Source: Bacillota bacterium
GTDB lineage: Bacteria; Bacillota; Clostridia; Lachnospirales; Lachnospiraceae
DNA: 64,000 nt
NCBI GenBank assembly: GCA_023415655.1
Contig: JAEZKD010000125.1
Coordinates: 35,605-99,604, forward strand
Direction: 5' to 3'
This document shows positions 28,007 through 37,976 of the stretch, in pieces. Both the position numbers and the translations under genes were made by a program. Under the pieces are notes generated by a model, which worked only from the letters and a program-made list of their open reading frames with translations, did no database searches and was not told where the DNA came from. Every line of letters starts with the position of its first letter. Within the stretch, counting starts at the first letter, position 1.

Positions 28007-29506
28007 ATGAGAATCAATCATAATATATCAGCGCTTAGAGGAAACAATCAGTTAAAGAAAACAAACAATGCACTGGATAAAAGTCTTGAAAGACTTTCCT
28101 CTGGGTTTCGTATCAATAAAGCAGCAGATGATGCGGCAGGAATGGCAATCTCTCGTAAGATGAAAACACAGATTGAAGGGTTAGAGCAGGCTTCTCGTAA
28201 TGCATCGGATGGAATCTCGGTAATCCAAACAGCAGAAGGTGCATTAAATGAGGTTGGAGCGATGCTACAACGTATGAGAGAGCTTTCGGTACAAGCAGCC
28301 AATGGAACGAATACAGCACAGGATCGTGCGGCAATTCAAAAAGAAATTAATGAATTAAACAATGAGATTAATCGTATTTCTACGGATACAGAGTTCAATA
28401 CCAAGGGATTATTAAATGGTACAGTAGATTGTCAAACTTATTCTAATTCCAATATGGTTAACTTAATATCTCTTTCTGATAACGTAGAACCAAAGGATTA
28501 TAACATTACAATCACACAAGATGCACGACAAGCAGTCATTGCTGGAATTAAGATTCCAGATGTCGATGCGCAAGTACCCGCTGGTTTTGGTGGAATCATT
28601 AATATCAATGGTGTAGAAATCGTTGTACAAGAAGGAGATACCTTAGGCACCGTATTTGAAAACCTTCGTACACAGTGTGATTCAATGAACATTAAAGTAT
28701 TTGCTGGGCAAGCTGGTGGGACTGATCCAGAATTTGCTGGTTATACACAGACCGAGGTTGGAGATGGGCCGATTATAATTATGTCAGAAGCCTATGGTAG
28801 TGACCAAAAGATTGAAATGCATGTAGATAATCAAGACTTATGTAACTTGCTAGGAATATCAACCAATGGTGTGACTGCTTATGGTGTTGATGCTAAGGCA
28901 TCCGTTGGCGATGGTTTTTCCTTTACTGCAACCTCTTCTGGAAGTGGAGATATTATTACTGTTACGGATAGCAACGGATTTGAAGTGAAGTTTCAGACAA
29001 CTCCAGGAGCTGCTAATACTGATTTTACAGATGTATCTGCCGATGGTAATACACCTTCAGATATTGGAGCAAGTACTAATAAGGATGTTTCCATCACGGT
29101 ATTAGATGCTGGACCTATGGATTTACAAATAGGTGCCAATGAAGGACAGACGATGATCGTTCGTATACCAAGAATTGATGCAACAACACTTGGGACTAGA
29201 AATGTGAATGTAGGTACCGCAGAAGGAGCACAAAAGGCAATTACAATACTAGATAATGCAATTACTATGGTAACAGATACAAGAGCCAAATTAGGTGCTT
29301 ATCAGAATCGTTTGGATCATGCAATTGCCAATCTTGATGTATGTGCTGAGAATATTACAGAAGCATTATCTCGTATTGAGGATGTGGATATGGCTGCGGA
29401 AATGTCAAATTATACTCAAAAGAATGTACTTGCTCAAGCAGGTACTGCAATGCTTGCTCAGGCAAATGAACGTCCACAGACGATTCTTTCCTTGTTACAG
29501 GGCTAA
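28007..29506 (+). CDS. hag: Flagellin
   Basis: This 499-residue protein has the conserved N-terminal D0/D1 region ([16 protein letters not shown], then [20 protein letters not shown]) and C-terminal D1/D0 region ([18 protein letters not shown], ending ILSLLQG). A variable D2/D3-like insert spans about residues 145-400. It is secreted through the flagellar type III route without a cleaved signal and polymerises into the filament. It is larger than the roughly 300-residue minimal Firmicute flagellin because of the insert. AAAGGT upstream is the ribosome site. The FliK-like gene before it and FliS after it suggest one operon. Other flagellins may exist elsewhere. Confidence 0.97.
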   Translation: MRINHNISALRGNNQLKKTNNALDKSLERLSSGFRINKAADDAAGMAISRKMKTQIEGLEQASRNASDGISVIQTAEGALNEVGAMLQRMRELSVQAANGTNTAQDRAAIQKEINELNNEINRISTDTEFNTKGLLNGTVDCQTYSNSNMVNLISLSDNVEPKDYNITITQDARQAVIAGIKIPDVDAQVPAGFGGIININGVEIVVQEGDTLGTVFENLRTQCDSMNIKVFAGQAGGTDPEFAGYTQTEVGDGPIIIMSEAYGSDQKIEMHVDNQDLCNLLGISTNGVTAYGVDAKASVGDGFSFTATSSGSGDIITVTDSNGFEVKFQTTPGAANTDFTDVSADGNTPSDIGASTNKDVSITVLDAGPMDLQIGANEGQTMIVRIPRIDATTLGTRNVNVGTAEGAQKAITILDNAITMVTDTRAKLGAYQNRLDHAIANLDVCAENITEALSRIEDVDMAAEMSNYTQKNVLAQAGTAMLAQANERPQTILSLLQG

Positions 29507-29567
29507 AGGGAATAGATTCATCTCAATTTTAGTAGCAGGGAATTAGAGCTTGCAGAAAAGAGGATAT

Positions 29568-30047
29568 ATGCTGAAGGAAAAACTTCAAGAGTTTACGGTA
29601 CGAGTGACTCAGGCCAATCGTAGTGAACTGATTGTAATTATGTATGATATGATGAAAGCAGATATTGATTATGCCAAAGAGTTGTTGGCGCAAGGAGAAC
29701 TTCCTCTCTATGAAAAGGAATGTCGTCATGCACAAAAGATCCTAAATGAACTAATGGGAGCTTTGGATTATCATTATGCTATCTCCTATGACCTATTAAG
29801 CTTATATTCTTTCATGAATAAGAATTTAGTTGCAGCCATGATGAAAAAGGATGCGTCTTATTTTAAAGGAATTGAGCTAATATTAGAGCAGCTATCAACG
29901 GGCTTTCAAGAAGTAAGTAAACAAGATACCTCTGGAGCTATGATGCAAAACACACAACAGGTATTTGCAGGACTTACTTATGGTAGAGGCACATTAAATG
30001 AGTCTACCATAGGGCTAAATGATGCAAATCGTGGATTTGTAATTTAA
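29568..30047 (+). CDS. fliS: Flagellin export chaperone FliS-like protein
   Basis: This 159-residue helical protein fits FliS: the FTVRVTQANRSELIVIMYDM start, EKECRHAQKILNELMGALDY and SLYSFMNKNLVAAM segments follow the family's helix pattern. FliS caps the flagellin C-terminus in the cytoplasm until export. I start at ATG 29568, preceded by AGAGGAT; an upstream TTG has no site. The last 40 residues (after about 118) extend past the usual FliS length and may be a disordered tail. It follows flagellin by 61 bases. Confidence 0.8.
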   Translation: MLKEKLQEFTVRVTQANRSELIVIMYDMMKADIDYAKELLAQGELPLYEKECRHAQKILNELMGALDYHYAISYDLLSLYSFMNKNLVAAMMKKDASYFKGIELILEQLSTGFQEVSKQDTSGAMMQNTQQVFAGLTYGRGTLNESTIGLNDANRGFVI

Positions 30048-30060
30048 TCCAAAAAAACAA

Positions 30061-30089
30061 TTGACATATCTTACCAAATAGTATATACT
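30061..30089 (+). promoter_or_regulatory. Promoter of the trp operon
   Basis: TTGACA at 30061-30066 and TATACT at 30084-30089 are exactly 17 bases apart. The predicted start near 30096 leads into the T-box. Confidence 0.9.
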
Positions 30090-30119
30090 TAATCAAATTA
30101 TATATTATTTGATCTAAAC

Positions 30120-30375
30120 CGATGAGCAAGAGAAGTAGTAAGAGGAAGACTTTTCAGAGAGCCGTGGATGGTGTGATACGGTAAGTTGGAACTTTATGAA
30201 TGGACTTGTGAGGGTGACTTGAAACCTTAGGGGAGTAGACGTCAACGGGGACCCTGACCGTTATCAGCGGGGTGTATATGTTAGTATACAAAAAGAGTGG
30301 GTGCATTGCACCAATTTGGGTGGTATCGCAGAAGTTAGAAGCTTCTGTCCCTTAACAGGGACAGAAGCTTTTTTT
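30120..30375 (+). ncRNA. Tryptophan T-box leader
   Basis: Stem I begins near 30120, with the AGAGAGCC and GATGGTGTGA motifs near 30157-30176. The specifier is UGG (Trp codon) at 30201-30203, followed by a purine. The T-box proper TGGGTGGTATCGC is at 30317-30329, before a strong terminator. Uncharged Trp-tRNA should stabilise the antiterminator and switch on trpEGDCFBA. The specifier matches the downstream operon, which supports the call. Confidence 0.93.
30339..30375 (+). terminator. Terminator of the Trp T-box
   Basis: AAGCTTCTGTCCC at 30339-30351 pairs with GGGACAGAAGCTT at 30358-30370 and runs into a T tract. Confidence 0.93.
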
Positions 30376-30431
30376 AATTCATAGGAAACTTTGTTTCCTA
30401 TGAATTAAAAATGCCCTAAAAAACAGGGCAA
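30375..30431. repeat. Short dispersed hairpin repeat, copy B
   Basis: This copy matches 8711-8767 at 55 of 57 bases, including both hairpins. It starts in the T tract of the Trp T-box terminator. Confidence 0.85.
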
Positions 30432-30678
30432 AGGATCACACTGCGGCGGTAAATCGCTTCTTGCGATTGGTTAGATGTTGCTTACGCAACCCGCCGCAGG
30501 TGGAGAGTTTCGCAAGCGAAACTCTTTGTTCTGTGATAGGATATGCCTCAGAGATAGGAAACTCCCCCAAAACAGCAAACTCTTTGTTGTTTACTTTATA
30601 ATATAGCCCCAAGAAAGCCCACCCACATTAAGTGTAGTCTAAGCAAGTTGGGACATCAAATAACAAAGGAGGAGTAGA
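30432..30678 (+). other. Structured gap between the Trp T-box and trpE
   Basis: Immediately after copy B, CTGCGGCGG pairs with CCGCCGCAG across an inner stem (TTGCTTACGCAA), then GAGTTTCGCAAGCGAAACTC forms a tight hairpin. Outer ATCACA near 30434 and TGTGAT near 30533 close the whole. The rest, to the trpE ribosome site AAAGGAGG, holds nothing I recognise. Readthrough RNA would carry this structure, because no second promoter is clear. Confidence 0.55.
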
Positions 30679-32142
30679 ATGATTTTTCCAAGTTATGATT
30701 TTACCGATAAGTTGGCAGTTGAATACGAATTTATACCAGTTTGTAAAGAAATTTACGCAGATACGGTGACACCAATTGCATTACTTTTAAAACTTTCTGA
30801 GACAGATAAAAACTATTATCTATTAGAGAGTGTTGAGGAGGTTAAGATGTGGGGGAGGTATTCGTTTATTGGATATGATCCTTTACTTATTGTTTACGGC
30901 AAAGATCATAAGGTTACCGTAAAAAGTAATGAGAGCGAACAAACAGAAGTGGCTAATCCATATGAGGTGCTAAAAAGACTGTTAAACCAGTACAAATCTC
31001 CACAGTTAAAGGAGCTCCCCCCATTTACAGGCGGTTTTGTTGGCTACTTTTCGTATGAAATGATTCGTTATGCAGAACCAAAGTTAAAACTAAAACAAAA
31101 TGATATTTTTTATGACTTCTACCTGATGTTATTTCATAAAGTGATAGCTTTTGATCATTTACAACAAAAGATTTATGTCATCTGTAATTACAAAACGAAA
31201 GAGAAAAAAAGTGGATATGATGCTGCTTTATTAGAAATTGATCAGATGATTCAATTGATACAGGATTCGGTTTTCCTACCAAAGCAAGCAATGAGTCAGC
31301 CTCCCGTCTTTTCTTGTAATCTTTCAAAAGAAGAGTACTGTGCTATGGTTGAAAAAACGAAGGAGTATATTAAGGAGGGAGATATCTTTCAAGCAGTGTT
31401 ATCAAGAAGATTCGAAGCTTCCTACACGGATAGTCTATTGAATGCTTATCGTATGCTACGTACAACCAACCCATCTCCTTATATGTATTTTATTCACTGT
31501 GAGGAATTTGAGATTGCAGGGTCATCTCCAGAAACACTAGTTAAACTCACGAATGGGACACTTACAACATTTCCAATTGCAGGCACGAGACCACGTGGAT
31601 CTAACGAAAGAGAAGACAAGGAATTAGAAAAGGAACTCTTAGCAGATGAAAAGGAATGCTCAGAGCATAATATGCTAGTGGATTTGGCTAGAAATGATAT
31701 TGGTAAACTAGCCCAATATTGCAGTATCTGTGTGAACGATTATATGAAGGTACTACGTTTTTCTAAGGTCATGCATTTGACCACAAAGGTGACAGGAAGC
31801 CTACAAAAGGGTAAGGATGCTCTTGATACAATTGCAGCAATTTTACCTGCTGGGACTCTTTCTGGGGCTCCAAAGTTTCGAGCATGTGAGATTATTAATG
31901 AATTAGAACCAGTAGCACGTGGAGTCTATGGGGGAGCAATTGGATATCTTGATTTATCTGGAAACCTGGATTCCTGTATAGCAATACGTACAGCAATTAA
32001 ATATAAGAATCAGGTTTATGTGCAAGCTGGAGCAGGTATTGTAGCAGATAGTATTCCAGAGAGAGAATATGAGGAAACTATGCAAAAAGCATCAGCAATT
32101 ATAGAGGCAATTGTGAAAGCAGGGGAGGTGAACAATATATGA
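30679..32142 (+). CDS. trpE: Anthranilate synthase component I
   Basis: This 487-residue enzyme converts chorismate to anthranilate with TrpG. The N-terminal LLES at 48-51 is the tryptophan feedback-binding motif, and the C-terminal chorismate-binding domain holds SPETLVKL, PIAGTRPRG and LPAGTLSGAPK. GGAGGAG precedes the ATG at 30679. Its stop overlaps trpG by four bases (ATGA), so the pair is translationally coupled. It is the first gene of a seven-gene trp operon controlled by the Trp T-box; the presence of LLES implies enzyme-level feedback as well. Confidence 0.97.
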   Translation: MIFPSYDFTDKLAVEYEFIPVCKEIYADTVTPIALLLKLSETDKNYYLLESVEEVKMWGRYSFIGYDPLLIVYGKDHKVTVKSNESEQTEVANPYEVLKRLLNQYKSPQLKELPPFTGGFVGYFSYEMIRYAEPKLKLKQNDIFYDFYLMLFHKVIAFDHLQQKIYVICNYKTKEKKSGYDAALLEIDQMIQLIQDSVFLPKQAMSQPPVFSCNLSKEEYCAMVEKTKEYIKEGDIFQAVLSRRFEASYTDSLLNAYRMLRTTNPSPYMYFIHCEEFEIAGSSPETLVKLTNGTLTTFPIAGTRPRGSNEREDKELEKELLADEKECSEHNMLVDLARNDIGKLAQYCSICVNDYMKVLRFSKVMHLTTKVTGSLQKGKDALDTIAAILPAGTLSGAPKFRACEIINELEPVARGVYGGAIGYLDLSGNLDSCIAIRTAIKYKNQVYVQAGAGIVADSIPEREYEETMQKASAIIEAIVKAGEVNNI

Positions 32143-32735
32143 TCTTAGTCATTGATAATTATGATAGCTTTTCTTATAACCTGGTGCAGTTAATCGGTTG
32201 TATTGTGACACGCTCACCAGAGTTACCACAAGAAATTAAGGTAATACGCAATGATGAGTTGACCGTAGAGGAAATCATACAGTTAAAACCAAGTCATATG
32301 ATTATTTCACCTGGACCTGGTAAACCGAAGGATGCAGGTGTATGTGAACGAGTAATTGATCATATGAAGGATAAGACTTCAATCTTAGGAGTCTGCTTAG
32401 GTCATCAGGCAATTTGTGAAGTTTTTGGAGCTACAATAACGTATGCGAAACATTTAATGCATGGAAAACAAAGCATCGTTCAAGTGGATCAGTCTAACCT
32501 GCTATTTCACGGGCTGGAGGAAACATTATCGGTGGCGAGATATCATTCTCTTGTAGCAAAACAAGAGACCATACCATCAGATTTGCAGATCACTGCTAAG
32601 ACCTTTGATAAAGAGGTGATGGCAGTGAAGCATAGAAACTATGAGATATATGGAGTTCAATTTCATCCAGAATCCGTACTAACACCGAATGGAGAAACAA
32701 TGATTTCTAATTTTTTAAAGGGGGCCAAAGTATGA
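32139..32735 (+). CDS. trpG: Anthranilate synthase component II (glutamine amidotransferase)
   Basis: This 198-residue class I amidotransferase supplies ammonia to TrpE. The catalytic Cys is in GVCLGHQ (Cys86), and the His-Glu pair is in FHPES near 171. SPGPGKPKDAG is the oxyanion region. A small insertion (CIVTRSPELPQ) sits near residue 21. It overlaps trpE and trpD by four bases each (ATGA). It could also serve p-aminobenzoate synthesis, as in Bacillus, since no pabA is visible here; that is only a family-level possibility. Confidence 0.97.
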   Translation: MILVIDNYDSFSYNLVQLIGCIVTRSPELPQEIKVIRNDELTVEEIIQLKPSHMIISPGPGKPKDAGVCERVIDHMKDKTSILGVCLGHQAICEVFGATITYAKHLMHGKQSIVQVDQSNLLFHGLEETLSVARYHSLVAKQETIPSDLQITAKTFDKEVMAVKHRNYEIYGVQFHPESVLTPNGETMISNFLKGAKV

Positions 32736-33745
32736 TTAAGGAAGCAATTTATAAAGTGGTAAACAAAGAAGATTTAGACTATGATACAGCGAAGATTGTA
32801 ATGGATGAAATTATGAGTGGCGAAGCCTCACAGATTCATATCGGGGCATATTTGACAGGTCTTCGGATGAAAGGAGAGACCATCACTGAGATTACAGCCA
32901 GCGCCGCTGGAATGAGAGAGCATTGTCAACGACTACTGCATGATACCGAGGTATTAGAGATTGTTGGTACAGGTGGGGATGAGTCTAATACCTTTAATAT
33001 ATCAACGACAACAGGGTTTGTAGTGTCAGCCGCTGGAATTCCAGTTGCTAAACATGGAAATCGCTCCGTATCAAGTAAGTGTGGAGCAGCCGATGTCTTA
33101 GAAGCCTTAGGAGTTAATATTATGATTTCGCCATTAAGAAGTGCTGAGATTTTAAAAGAGATTGGAATGTGTTTTATGTTTGCACAAACCTACCACTCGG
33201 CGATGAAATATGTTGCTCCAGTGCGAAAGGAGTTGGGAATACGTACGATTTTCAATATATTAGGTCCACTATCTAATCCAGCGGGAGCAAACTATCAGTT
33301 ATTAGGAGTATATGAAGAGGCACTTGTAAAACCGCTTGCTAGGGTTTTATTGAACTTGGGTGTAAAACGAGGAATGGTTGTCTACGGACAGGATGGCTTA
33401 GATGAAGTATCCTTAAGTGGTAAAACATCCTGTTGTGAAATTCGAGATGGAAGAATTGAAAGTTATATCATTGAACCAGAAGACTTTGGATTATCGAAAT
33501 GTCTCAAAGAAGAGTTAATTGGGGGGGATCCATCAGAGAATGCAGTGATTACTCGAGAAATTCTAGAAGGAAAACAGGGGAAAAGGACAGATGCTGTTTT
33601 AATGAATGCCGCAGTTTGTATTTATCTTGTGAAGGATCATCTTTCCTTGAAGCAGTCACTTGCGATTGCAAGAGAGATGATCGATAGTAAGAAGGCACTT
33701 AATCAACTCAATCATTTCATTGAATTGTCAAATAGAGTAGGATAA
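32732..33745 (+). CDS. trpD: Anthranilate phosphoribosyltransferase
   Basis: This 337-residue enzyme joins anthranilate to PRPP. The PRPP loop is GTGGDESNTFNIST near residues 77-90, followed by KHGNRSVSSKCGAADVLEALG near 102, both family signatures. The length is normal. It is a free-standing TrpD, not fused to TrpG as in enterics. The start overlaps the trpG stop (ATGA), and trpC follows 9 bases on with its own AGGAGGG. Confidence 0.97.
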   Translation: MIKEAIYKVVNKEDLDYDTAKIVMDEIMSGEASQIHIGAYLTGLRMKGETITEITASAAGMREHCQRLLHDTEVLEIVGTGGDESNTFNISTTTGFVVSAAGIPVAKHGNRSVSSKCGAADVLEALGVNIMISPLRSAEILKEIGMCFMFAQTYHSAMKYVAPVRKELGIRTIFNILGPLSNPAGANYQLLGVYEEALVKPLARVLLNLGVKRGMVVYGQDGLDEVSLSGKTSCCEIRDGRIESYIIEPEDFGLSKCLKEELIGGDPSENAVITREILEGKQGKRTDAVLMNAAVCIYLVKDHLSLKQSLAIAREMIDSKKALNQLNHFIELSNRVG

Positions 33746-33754
33746 GGAGGGTCT

Positions 33755-34537
33755 ATGATTTTAGAGGAGATTGTCTTAAGAACCAAGGAACGATTAGAGA
33801 AAGAAAAAGAGGTAATATCCCTCGCTACAATGATAGAGCTTTCAAAAGACGTAAGTTTAGTACCCTTTGCTTTTGAGAAGAAGATTTCAGGCCCTGGCAT
33901 GCACGTGATCTGTGAAGTAAAAAAAGCTTCTCCTTCCAAAGGAATACTTGTGACTGAGTTTCCTTATAAGGAGATTGCAATGGATTATGAAAGAGCAGGC
34001 GCTGATGCAATTTCAGTATTAACAGAACCTTATTTTTTTAAAGGCTCTAATCTGTACCTAAAGGAGATCAAAGAAGTGGTATCCATACCTGTTCTACGTA
34101 AGGATTTCACAATTGATGAATATCAGATTTATCAAGCAAAAGCATTGGGCGCTGACTGTATTCTACTCATTTGTGCCATCCTTACGGAGGAACAGCTTTA
34201 TAGATATATGGATTTGTGTAACAAACTTTTATTATCTGCAATTGTCGAAGTACATAGTGAGGAAGAAACCAGAATAGCATTAAAAGCAGGGGCATCTATG
34301 ATTGGGGTAAACAATCGAAATCTAAAGGATTTTTCGGTTGATATTAGGAATAGTCTTCGTCTTCGTGAGCTCATACCAAAGGATGTTATTATGATTGCTG
34401 AAAGTGGTATTCAAAGTGCGAGCCAGTTATATGAATTAAAACAAGCGGATATTAATGCAGTACTAATTGGAGAAACCTTAATGAGAGCTGAGAATAAAAA
34501 GAAAGCCTTACAACAATTAAAAGGAGAGTGTGGATGA
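33755..34537 (+). CDS. trpC: Indole-3-glycerol phosphate synthase
   Basis: This 260-residue (beta/alpha)8 enzyme closes the indole ring. The CEVKKASPSKG segment carries the catalytic Lys, LRKDFTID the second Lys, and GVNNRNLKDF and AESGI the phosphate-binding turns. It is separate from TrpF, unlike the fused enteric enzyme. The stop overlaps the trpF start (ATGA). Confidence 0.97.
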   Translation: MILEEIVLRTKERLEKEKEVISLATMIELSKDVSLVPFAFEKKISGPGMHVICEVKKASPSKGILVTEFPYKEIAMDYERAGADAISVLTEPYFFKGSNLYLKEIKEVVSIPVLRKDFTIDEYQIYQAKALGADCILLICAILTEEQLYRYMDLCNKLLLSAIVEVHSEEETRIALKAGASMIGVNNRNLKDFSVDIRNSLRLRELIPKDVIMIAESGIQSASQLYELKQADINAVLIGETLMRAENKKKALQQLKGECG

Positions 34538-35148
34538 AGGTCAAAATTTGTGGATTAAAGCGTAGAGAAGATGTGATCTATGTGAACAAATATCATCCAG
34601 ACTATATTGGATTTGTATTTGCTGGAACAAAGAGAAAAATCAGCATAGATCAAGCAGCTGCTTTGAGGCAGATGCTTGATCCTAGCATTCAAGCGGTTGG
34701 AGTATTTGTAAATGAAGCGATTGAAAACATACATTATCTTGTAACGCATCAAGTAATTGATTGTGTACAGCTTCATGGTGAGGAAACAGAGGAAATCATT
34801 CAGGGGATACAAAGCTTTGGAGTTCCAGTGATTAAAGCCATACGATTGGGAACGCAGCGATATGAGAAACCTAGATTTTCTTCTGCTGACTATTTATTAT
34901 TTGATTCGTATGATCAGGATGCCTATGGTGGAACTGGTAAGCGCCTCAATAAAAGAATCTTACAAAGCTTATGTGGAAATTACTTTGTGGCAGGTGGAAT
35001 CAACATCGATAATGTGGATGATATATTATCATATTGTAATCCTTATGCAATTGATTTAAGCAGTGGAGTTGAAACCAATGGATTTAAGGATGAAGAAAAA
35101 ATTCGAATGTTCATAGAACATATAAGAAGGAGGGAAGTAAAGATATGA
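34534..35148 (+). CDS. trpF: Phosphoribosylanthranilate isomerase
   Basis: This 204-residue (beta/alpha)8 enzyme converts phosphoribosylanthranilate to CdRP. The catalytic Cys is in KICGLKR (Cys5) and the catalytic Asp in LLFDSYD near 125; VQLHGEE and GGIN are conserved. I start at ATG 34534 (AAAGGAGAG upstream, ATGA overlap with trpC); a GTG at 34528 is possible but misplaced relative to the site. It overlaps trpB by four bases. Confidence 0.96.
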   Translation: MKVKICGLKRREDVIYVNKYHPDYIGFVFAGTKRKISIDQAAALRQMLDPSIQAVGVFVNEAIENIHYLVTHQVIDCVQLHGEETEEIIQGIQSFGVPVIKAIRLGTQRYEKPRFSSADYLLFDSYDQDAYGGTGKRLNKRILQSLCGNYFVAGGINIDNVDDILSYCNPYAIDLSSGVETNGFKDEEKIRMFIEHIRRREVKI

Positions 35149-36329
35149 AACAAGGGAGATTTTTAGAGTTTGGTGGACAGTATGTACCTGAAACCTTAAT
35201 GACTGCGGTTAAGCAGGTCGAGCAGGCATATGATCACTATAAGAGGGATCCAGACTTTCTTAACGAGCTAAATGCACTGTACCAAAACTATGCAGGACGT
35301 CCTTCTCTTTTATATTATGCAAAGAAAATGACAAAAGATCTTGCTGGAGCAAAGATCTATCTAAAAAGAGAGGATTTGAATCATACAGGTTCTCACAAGA
35401 TTAATAATGTATTAGGTCAGGTGCTCCTAGCCAAAAAAATGGGTAAGACAAGAGTGATTGCAGAGACTGGCGCTGGACAACATGGAGTAGCAACTGCAAC
35501 GGTTGCTGCTTTGATGGGATTGGAATGTGAGATTTTTATGGGAAGAGAGGATACCAAAAGGCAATCATTGAATGTCTATCGAATGGAGCTCTTAGGTGCA
35601 AAGGTACATCCGGTTGATAGTGGAACAGCAACGTTAAAGGATGCTGTCAATGAAACGATGAGAGAGTGGACAAAACGAATGGATGACACACTATATGTCC
35701 TTGGTTCTGTTATGGGACCGCATCCATTTCCATCTATGGTGAGAGATTTTCAAAGTGTGATTGGAAGGGAAATTAAGCAGCAACTTTTGCAACTAGAAGG
35801 GTGCTTACCGGATGCAGTTATTGCATGTGTTGGTGGTGGAAGTAATGCGATGGGTGCATTTTATGACTTTATAGGAGAAGAAAAGGTTGCGTTGATTGGA
35901 TGTGAAGCAGCTGGTCATGGAATTAATACCAAGAAGAATGCAGCGACGATTGCAAATGGAACGACAGGAATCTTTCATGGCATGAAGTCATTGTTTTGTC
36001 AGGATGAATATGGTCAGATAGCACCTGTGTATTCAATTAGTGCTGGACTTGATTATCCAGGGATTGGCCCTGAACACGCCATGCTTCATAAGATTGGGCG
36101 TGCGACCTATGTTCCTGTGACTGATGAGGAGGCTGTATCTGCTTTTGAGTACTTAGCTAAGTTAGAAGGGATTATTCCTGCGATTGAAAGCGCTCATGCG
36201 ATCGCATATGCAAGGAAAATTGCTGGTACAATGTCAAAAAATCAAATCATTGTAATTAATCTTTCAGGTCGTGGAGATAAGGATGTTGCAGCAATTGCGA
36301 GGTATCGGGGGGTGAGTTTATATGAGTAG
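35145..36329 (+). CDS. trpB: Tryptophan synthase beta chain
   Basis: This 394-residue PLP enzyme condenses indole with serine. The PLP Lys is in HTGSHKINN (Lys85), the catalytic Glu in AETGAGQHG, and the phosphate loop is GGGSNA. The N-terminal [15 protein letters not shown] is typical of the TrpB1 form that pairs with TrpA. It overlaps trpF by four and trpA by eight bases, which fits a coupled alpha2-beta2 complex. Confidence 0.98.
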   Translation: MKQGRFLEFGGQYVPETLMTAVKQVEQAYDHYKRDPDFLNELNALYQNYAGRPSLLYYAKKMTKDLAGAKIYLKREDLNHTGSHKINNVLGQVLLAKKMGKTRVIAETGAGQHGVATATVAALMGLECEIFMGREDTKRQSLNVYRMELLGAKVHPVDSGTATLKDAVNETMREWTKRMDDTLYVLGSVMGPHPFPSMVRDFQSVIGREIKQQLLQLEGCLPDAVIACVGGGSNAMGAFYDFIGEEKVALIGCEAAGHGINTKKNAATIANGTTGIFHGMKSLFCQDEYGQIAPVYSISAGLDYPGIGPEHAMLHKIGRATYVPVTDEEAVSAFEYLAKLEGIIPAIESAHAIAYARKIAGTMSKNQIIVINLSGRGDKDVAAIARYRGVSLYE

Positions 36330-37110
36330 ATTAAGTGAAATACTCAAAGACAAGAAGTGTTTCGTTGCATTTTTAACAGCAGGAGATCCAAACCTAAAAC
36401 TGACCGAGGAACTGATTTTAGCGATGGATAAGGAAGGTGTGGATTTGATTGAGATTGGTATTCCTTTTACAGATCCGATTGCGGAAGGACCAGTCATTCA
36501 GGCAGCAAATGAGAGAGCCTTAAATAATGGATGTACTACAGATTTGCTTTTTGAGATGGTTGCAAACGTTCGGAAGGTAACAAGTATTCCATTGTGCTTT
36601 ATGACCTATATAAATCCAGTCTTTACTTATGGGAAAGAGAGGTTTTTAAAGTGCTGTAAGGAGACAGGAATTGATGGACTGATTGTTCCAGATTTACCGT
36701 TTGAAGAAAAAGATGAACTGGAAGAAATATGTGATCGATTCGAGATTGATTTGATATCTATGATAGCACCAACCTCAAATCGGAGAATTCTACAGATTGC
36801 AAAGAAGGCAAAAGGATTTTTGTATTGTGTATCGTCTCTTGGAGTAACCGGGGAACGCGGAGAGATAACGACGGATGTAAAATCTATGATTTCTCTAGCG
36901 AAGGATGTGACCAATATTCCTTGCTTTGTTGGATTTGGTATTTCAAAACCCTCACATGTGGCTTTGATGACCAAGTTTAGTGATGGTGTTATTGTTGGAA
37001 GTGCCATTGTTTCACTGATTGAACGATATGGAGAAGAAAGTGTCCCTTATGTAAGTGAGTATGTACATTCTATGAAGAAAGTATTGGATCAGAAGAAAGC
37101 TTTGGATTAG
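36322..37110 (+). CDS. trpA: Tryptophan synthase alpha chain
   Basis: This 262-residue (beta/alpha)8 subunit splits indole-3-glycerol phosphate to indole. Catalytic Glu44 and Asp51 lie in [16 protein letters not shown]; the phosphate-binding GFGISKP is near 213. The start overlaps the trpB stop by eight bases. It is the last trp gene. An 85-base gap with a TATAAT at 37147-37152 separates it from the ABC permease, so the transporter may have its own start. Confidence 0.97.
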   Translation: MSRLSEILKDKKCFVAFLTAGDPNLKLTEELILAMDKEGVDLIEIGIPFTDPIAEGPVIQAANERALNNGCTTDLLFEMVANVRKVTSIPLCFMTYINPVFTYGKERFLKCCKETGIDGLIVPDLPFEEKDELEEICDRFEIDLISMIAPTSNRRILQIAKKAKGFLYCVSSLGVTGERGEITTDVKSMISLAKDVTNIPCFVGFGISKPSHVALMTKFSDGVIVGSAIVSLIERYGEESVPYVSEYVHSMKKVLDQKKALD

Positions 37111-37195
37111 TAAAAAGCACGGATTCTCTTTTTTCTTTGTCTTTGGTATAATATGATTAGATTTAGGTAGAATGGAATAGAAAAAGGGGATTTAT

Positions 37196-37972
37196 ATGAA
37201 AACATTGTCACATGTGATAATAAAACATCGATATCGTATCTTGGCAATTATATTTTGGGTTGTTGCTTGGCAATTAATAAGTATGCAAATCCATAATTCC
37301 ATCTTTTTAGCTTCACCAGGCGAGGTTTTAAAAAGTTTTTCTCATCTCATACAATCAGGAATGTTTTGGAAGACGATTGCAAATTCCTTTTTTAAAATCT
37401 CGGGTGGTTTTCTCCTTGCCGTATTCATAGGAGTTATACTAGCGATTACAACCTATCGATTTCAGGTGATGAAAGAGATTACCGTGGTTTTTATGCAGAC
37501 AATCAAATCAATCCCAGTGGCATCGTTTGTTATCTTAGCATTACTTTGGGTGAAGGCAGTGAATCTTTCTATCTTGATTTCCTTTCTCATGGTATTGCCT
37601 ATTATGTATACGAATGTTTTGAAGGGGATTGAATCAACGAGTTCGAAGCTTCTTGATATGGCAAAGGTGTTTAAAATGTCACCGATAAAAAAAACAAGGT
37701 ACATATATCTTCCGGCAGTAACGCCGTATTTTGTGAGTGCTTGTTCTGTTGGACTGGGATTTTGTTGGAAGTCAGGAATTGCAGCAGAAGTAATTTCACT
37801 TGCGAATAACTCCATCGGAGAAAGGCTTTATGAAGCGAAGCTGTATCTCAATACAGAAGAGCTATTTGCCTGGACCATTGTCATTGTAATTATTAGTGCA
37901 GTCTTTGAAAAGATAATGATGCGTCTAATTTATGTTGGAAGCAGGAAAATTACAAGGATAAAGGAGAAGTAG
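37196..37972 (+). CDS. ABC transporter permease (SsuC/TauC type)
   Basis: This 258-residue membrane protein has about six hydrophobic helices and the BPD_transp_1 coupling segment (ESTSSKLLDMAKVFKMSPIK, the EAA loop) near residue 150. This class works with COG0715-type binding proteins and SsuB-type ATPases. AAAAGGGG precedes the ATG. The ATPase gene follows four bases after its stop. No binding protein is adjacent; the orphan lipoprotein at 18621-19712 is the best candidate partner in the window. Confidence 0.92.
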   Translation: MKTLSHVIIKHRYRILAIIFWVVAWQLISMQIHNSIFLASPGEVLKSFSHLIQSGMFWKTIANSFFKISGGFLLAVFIGVILAITTYRFQVMKEITVVFMQTIKSIPVASFVILALLWVKAVNLSILISFLMVLPIMYTNVLKGIESTSSKLLDMAKVFKMSPIKKTRYIYLPAVTPYFVSACSVGLGFCWKSGIAAEVISLANNSIGERLYEAKLYLNTEELFAWTIVIVIISAVFEKIMMRLIYVGSRKITRIKEK

Positions 37973-37976
37973 CTTT

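Noticed and set aside
28007..29506. Minus-strand ORFs of 60-100 residues inside the flagellin gene
   Set aside because: They are reverse shadows of the conserved D0/D1 coding regions, with no ribosome sites.
36627..37007. 126-residue minus-strand ORF inside trpA
   Set aside because: Antisense to a clear trpA; composition and position indicate a chance frame.
37462..37815. 117-residue minus-strand ORF inside the ABC permease gene
   Set aside because: It is a shadow frame of the permease, with no ribosome site or recognisable family.
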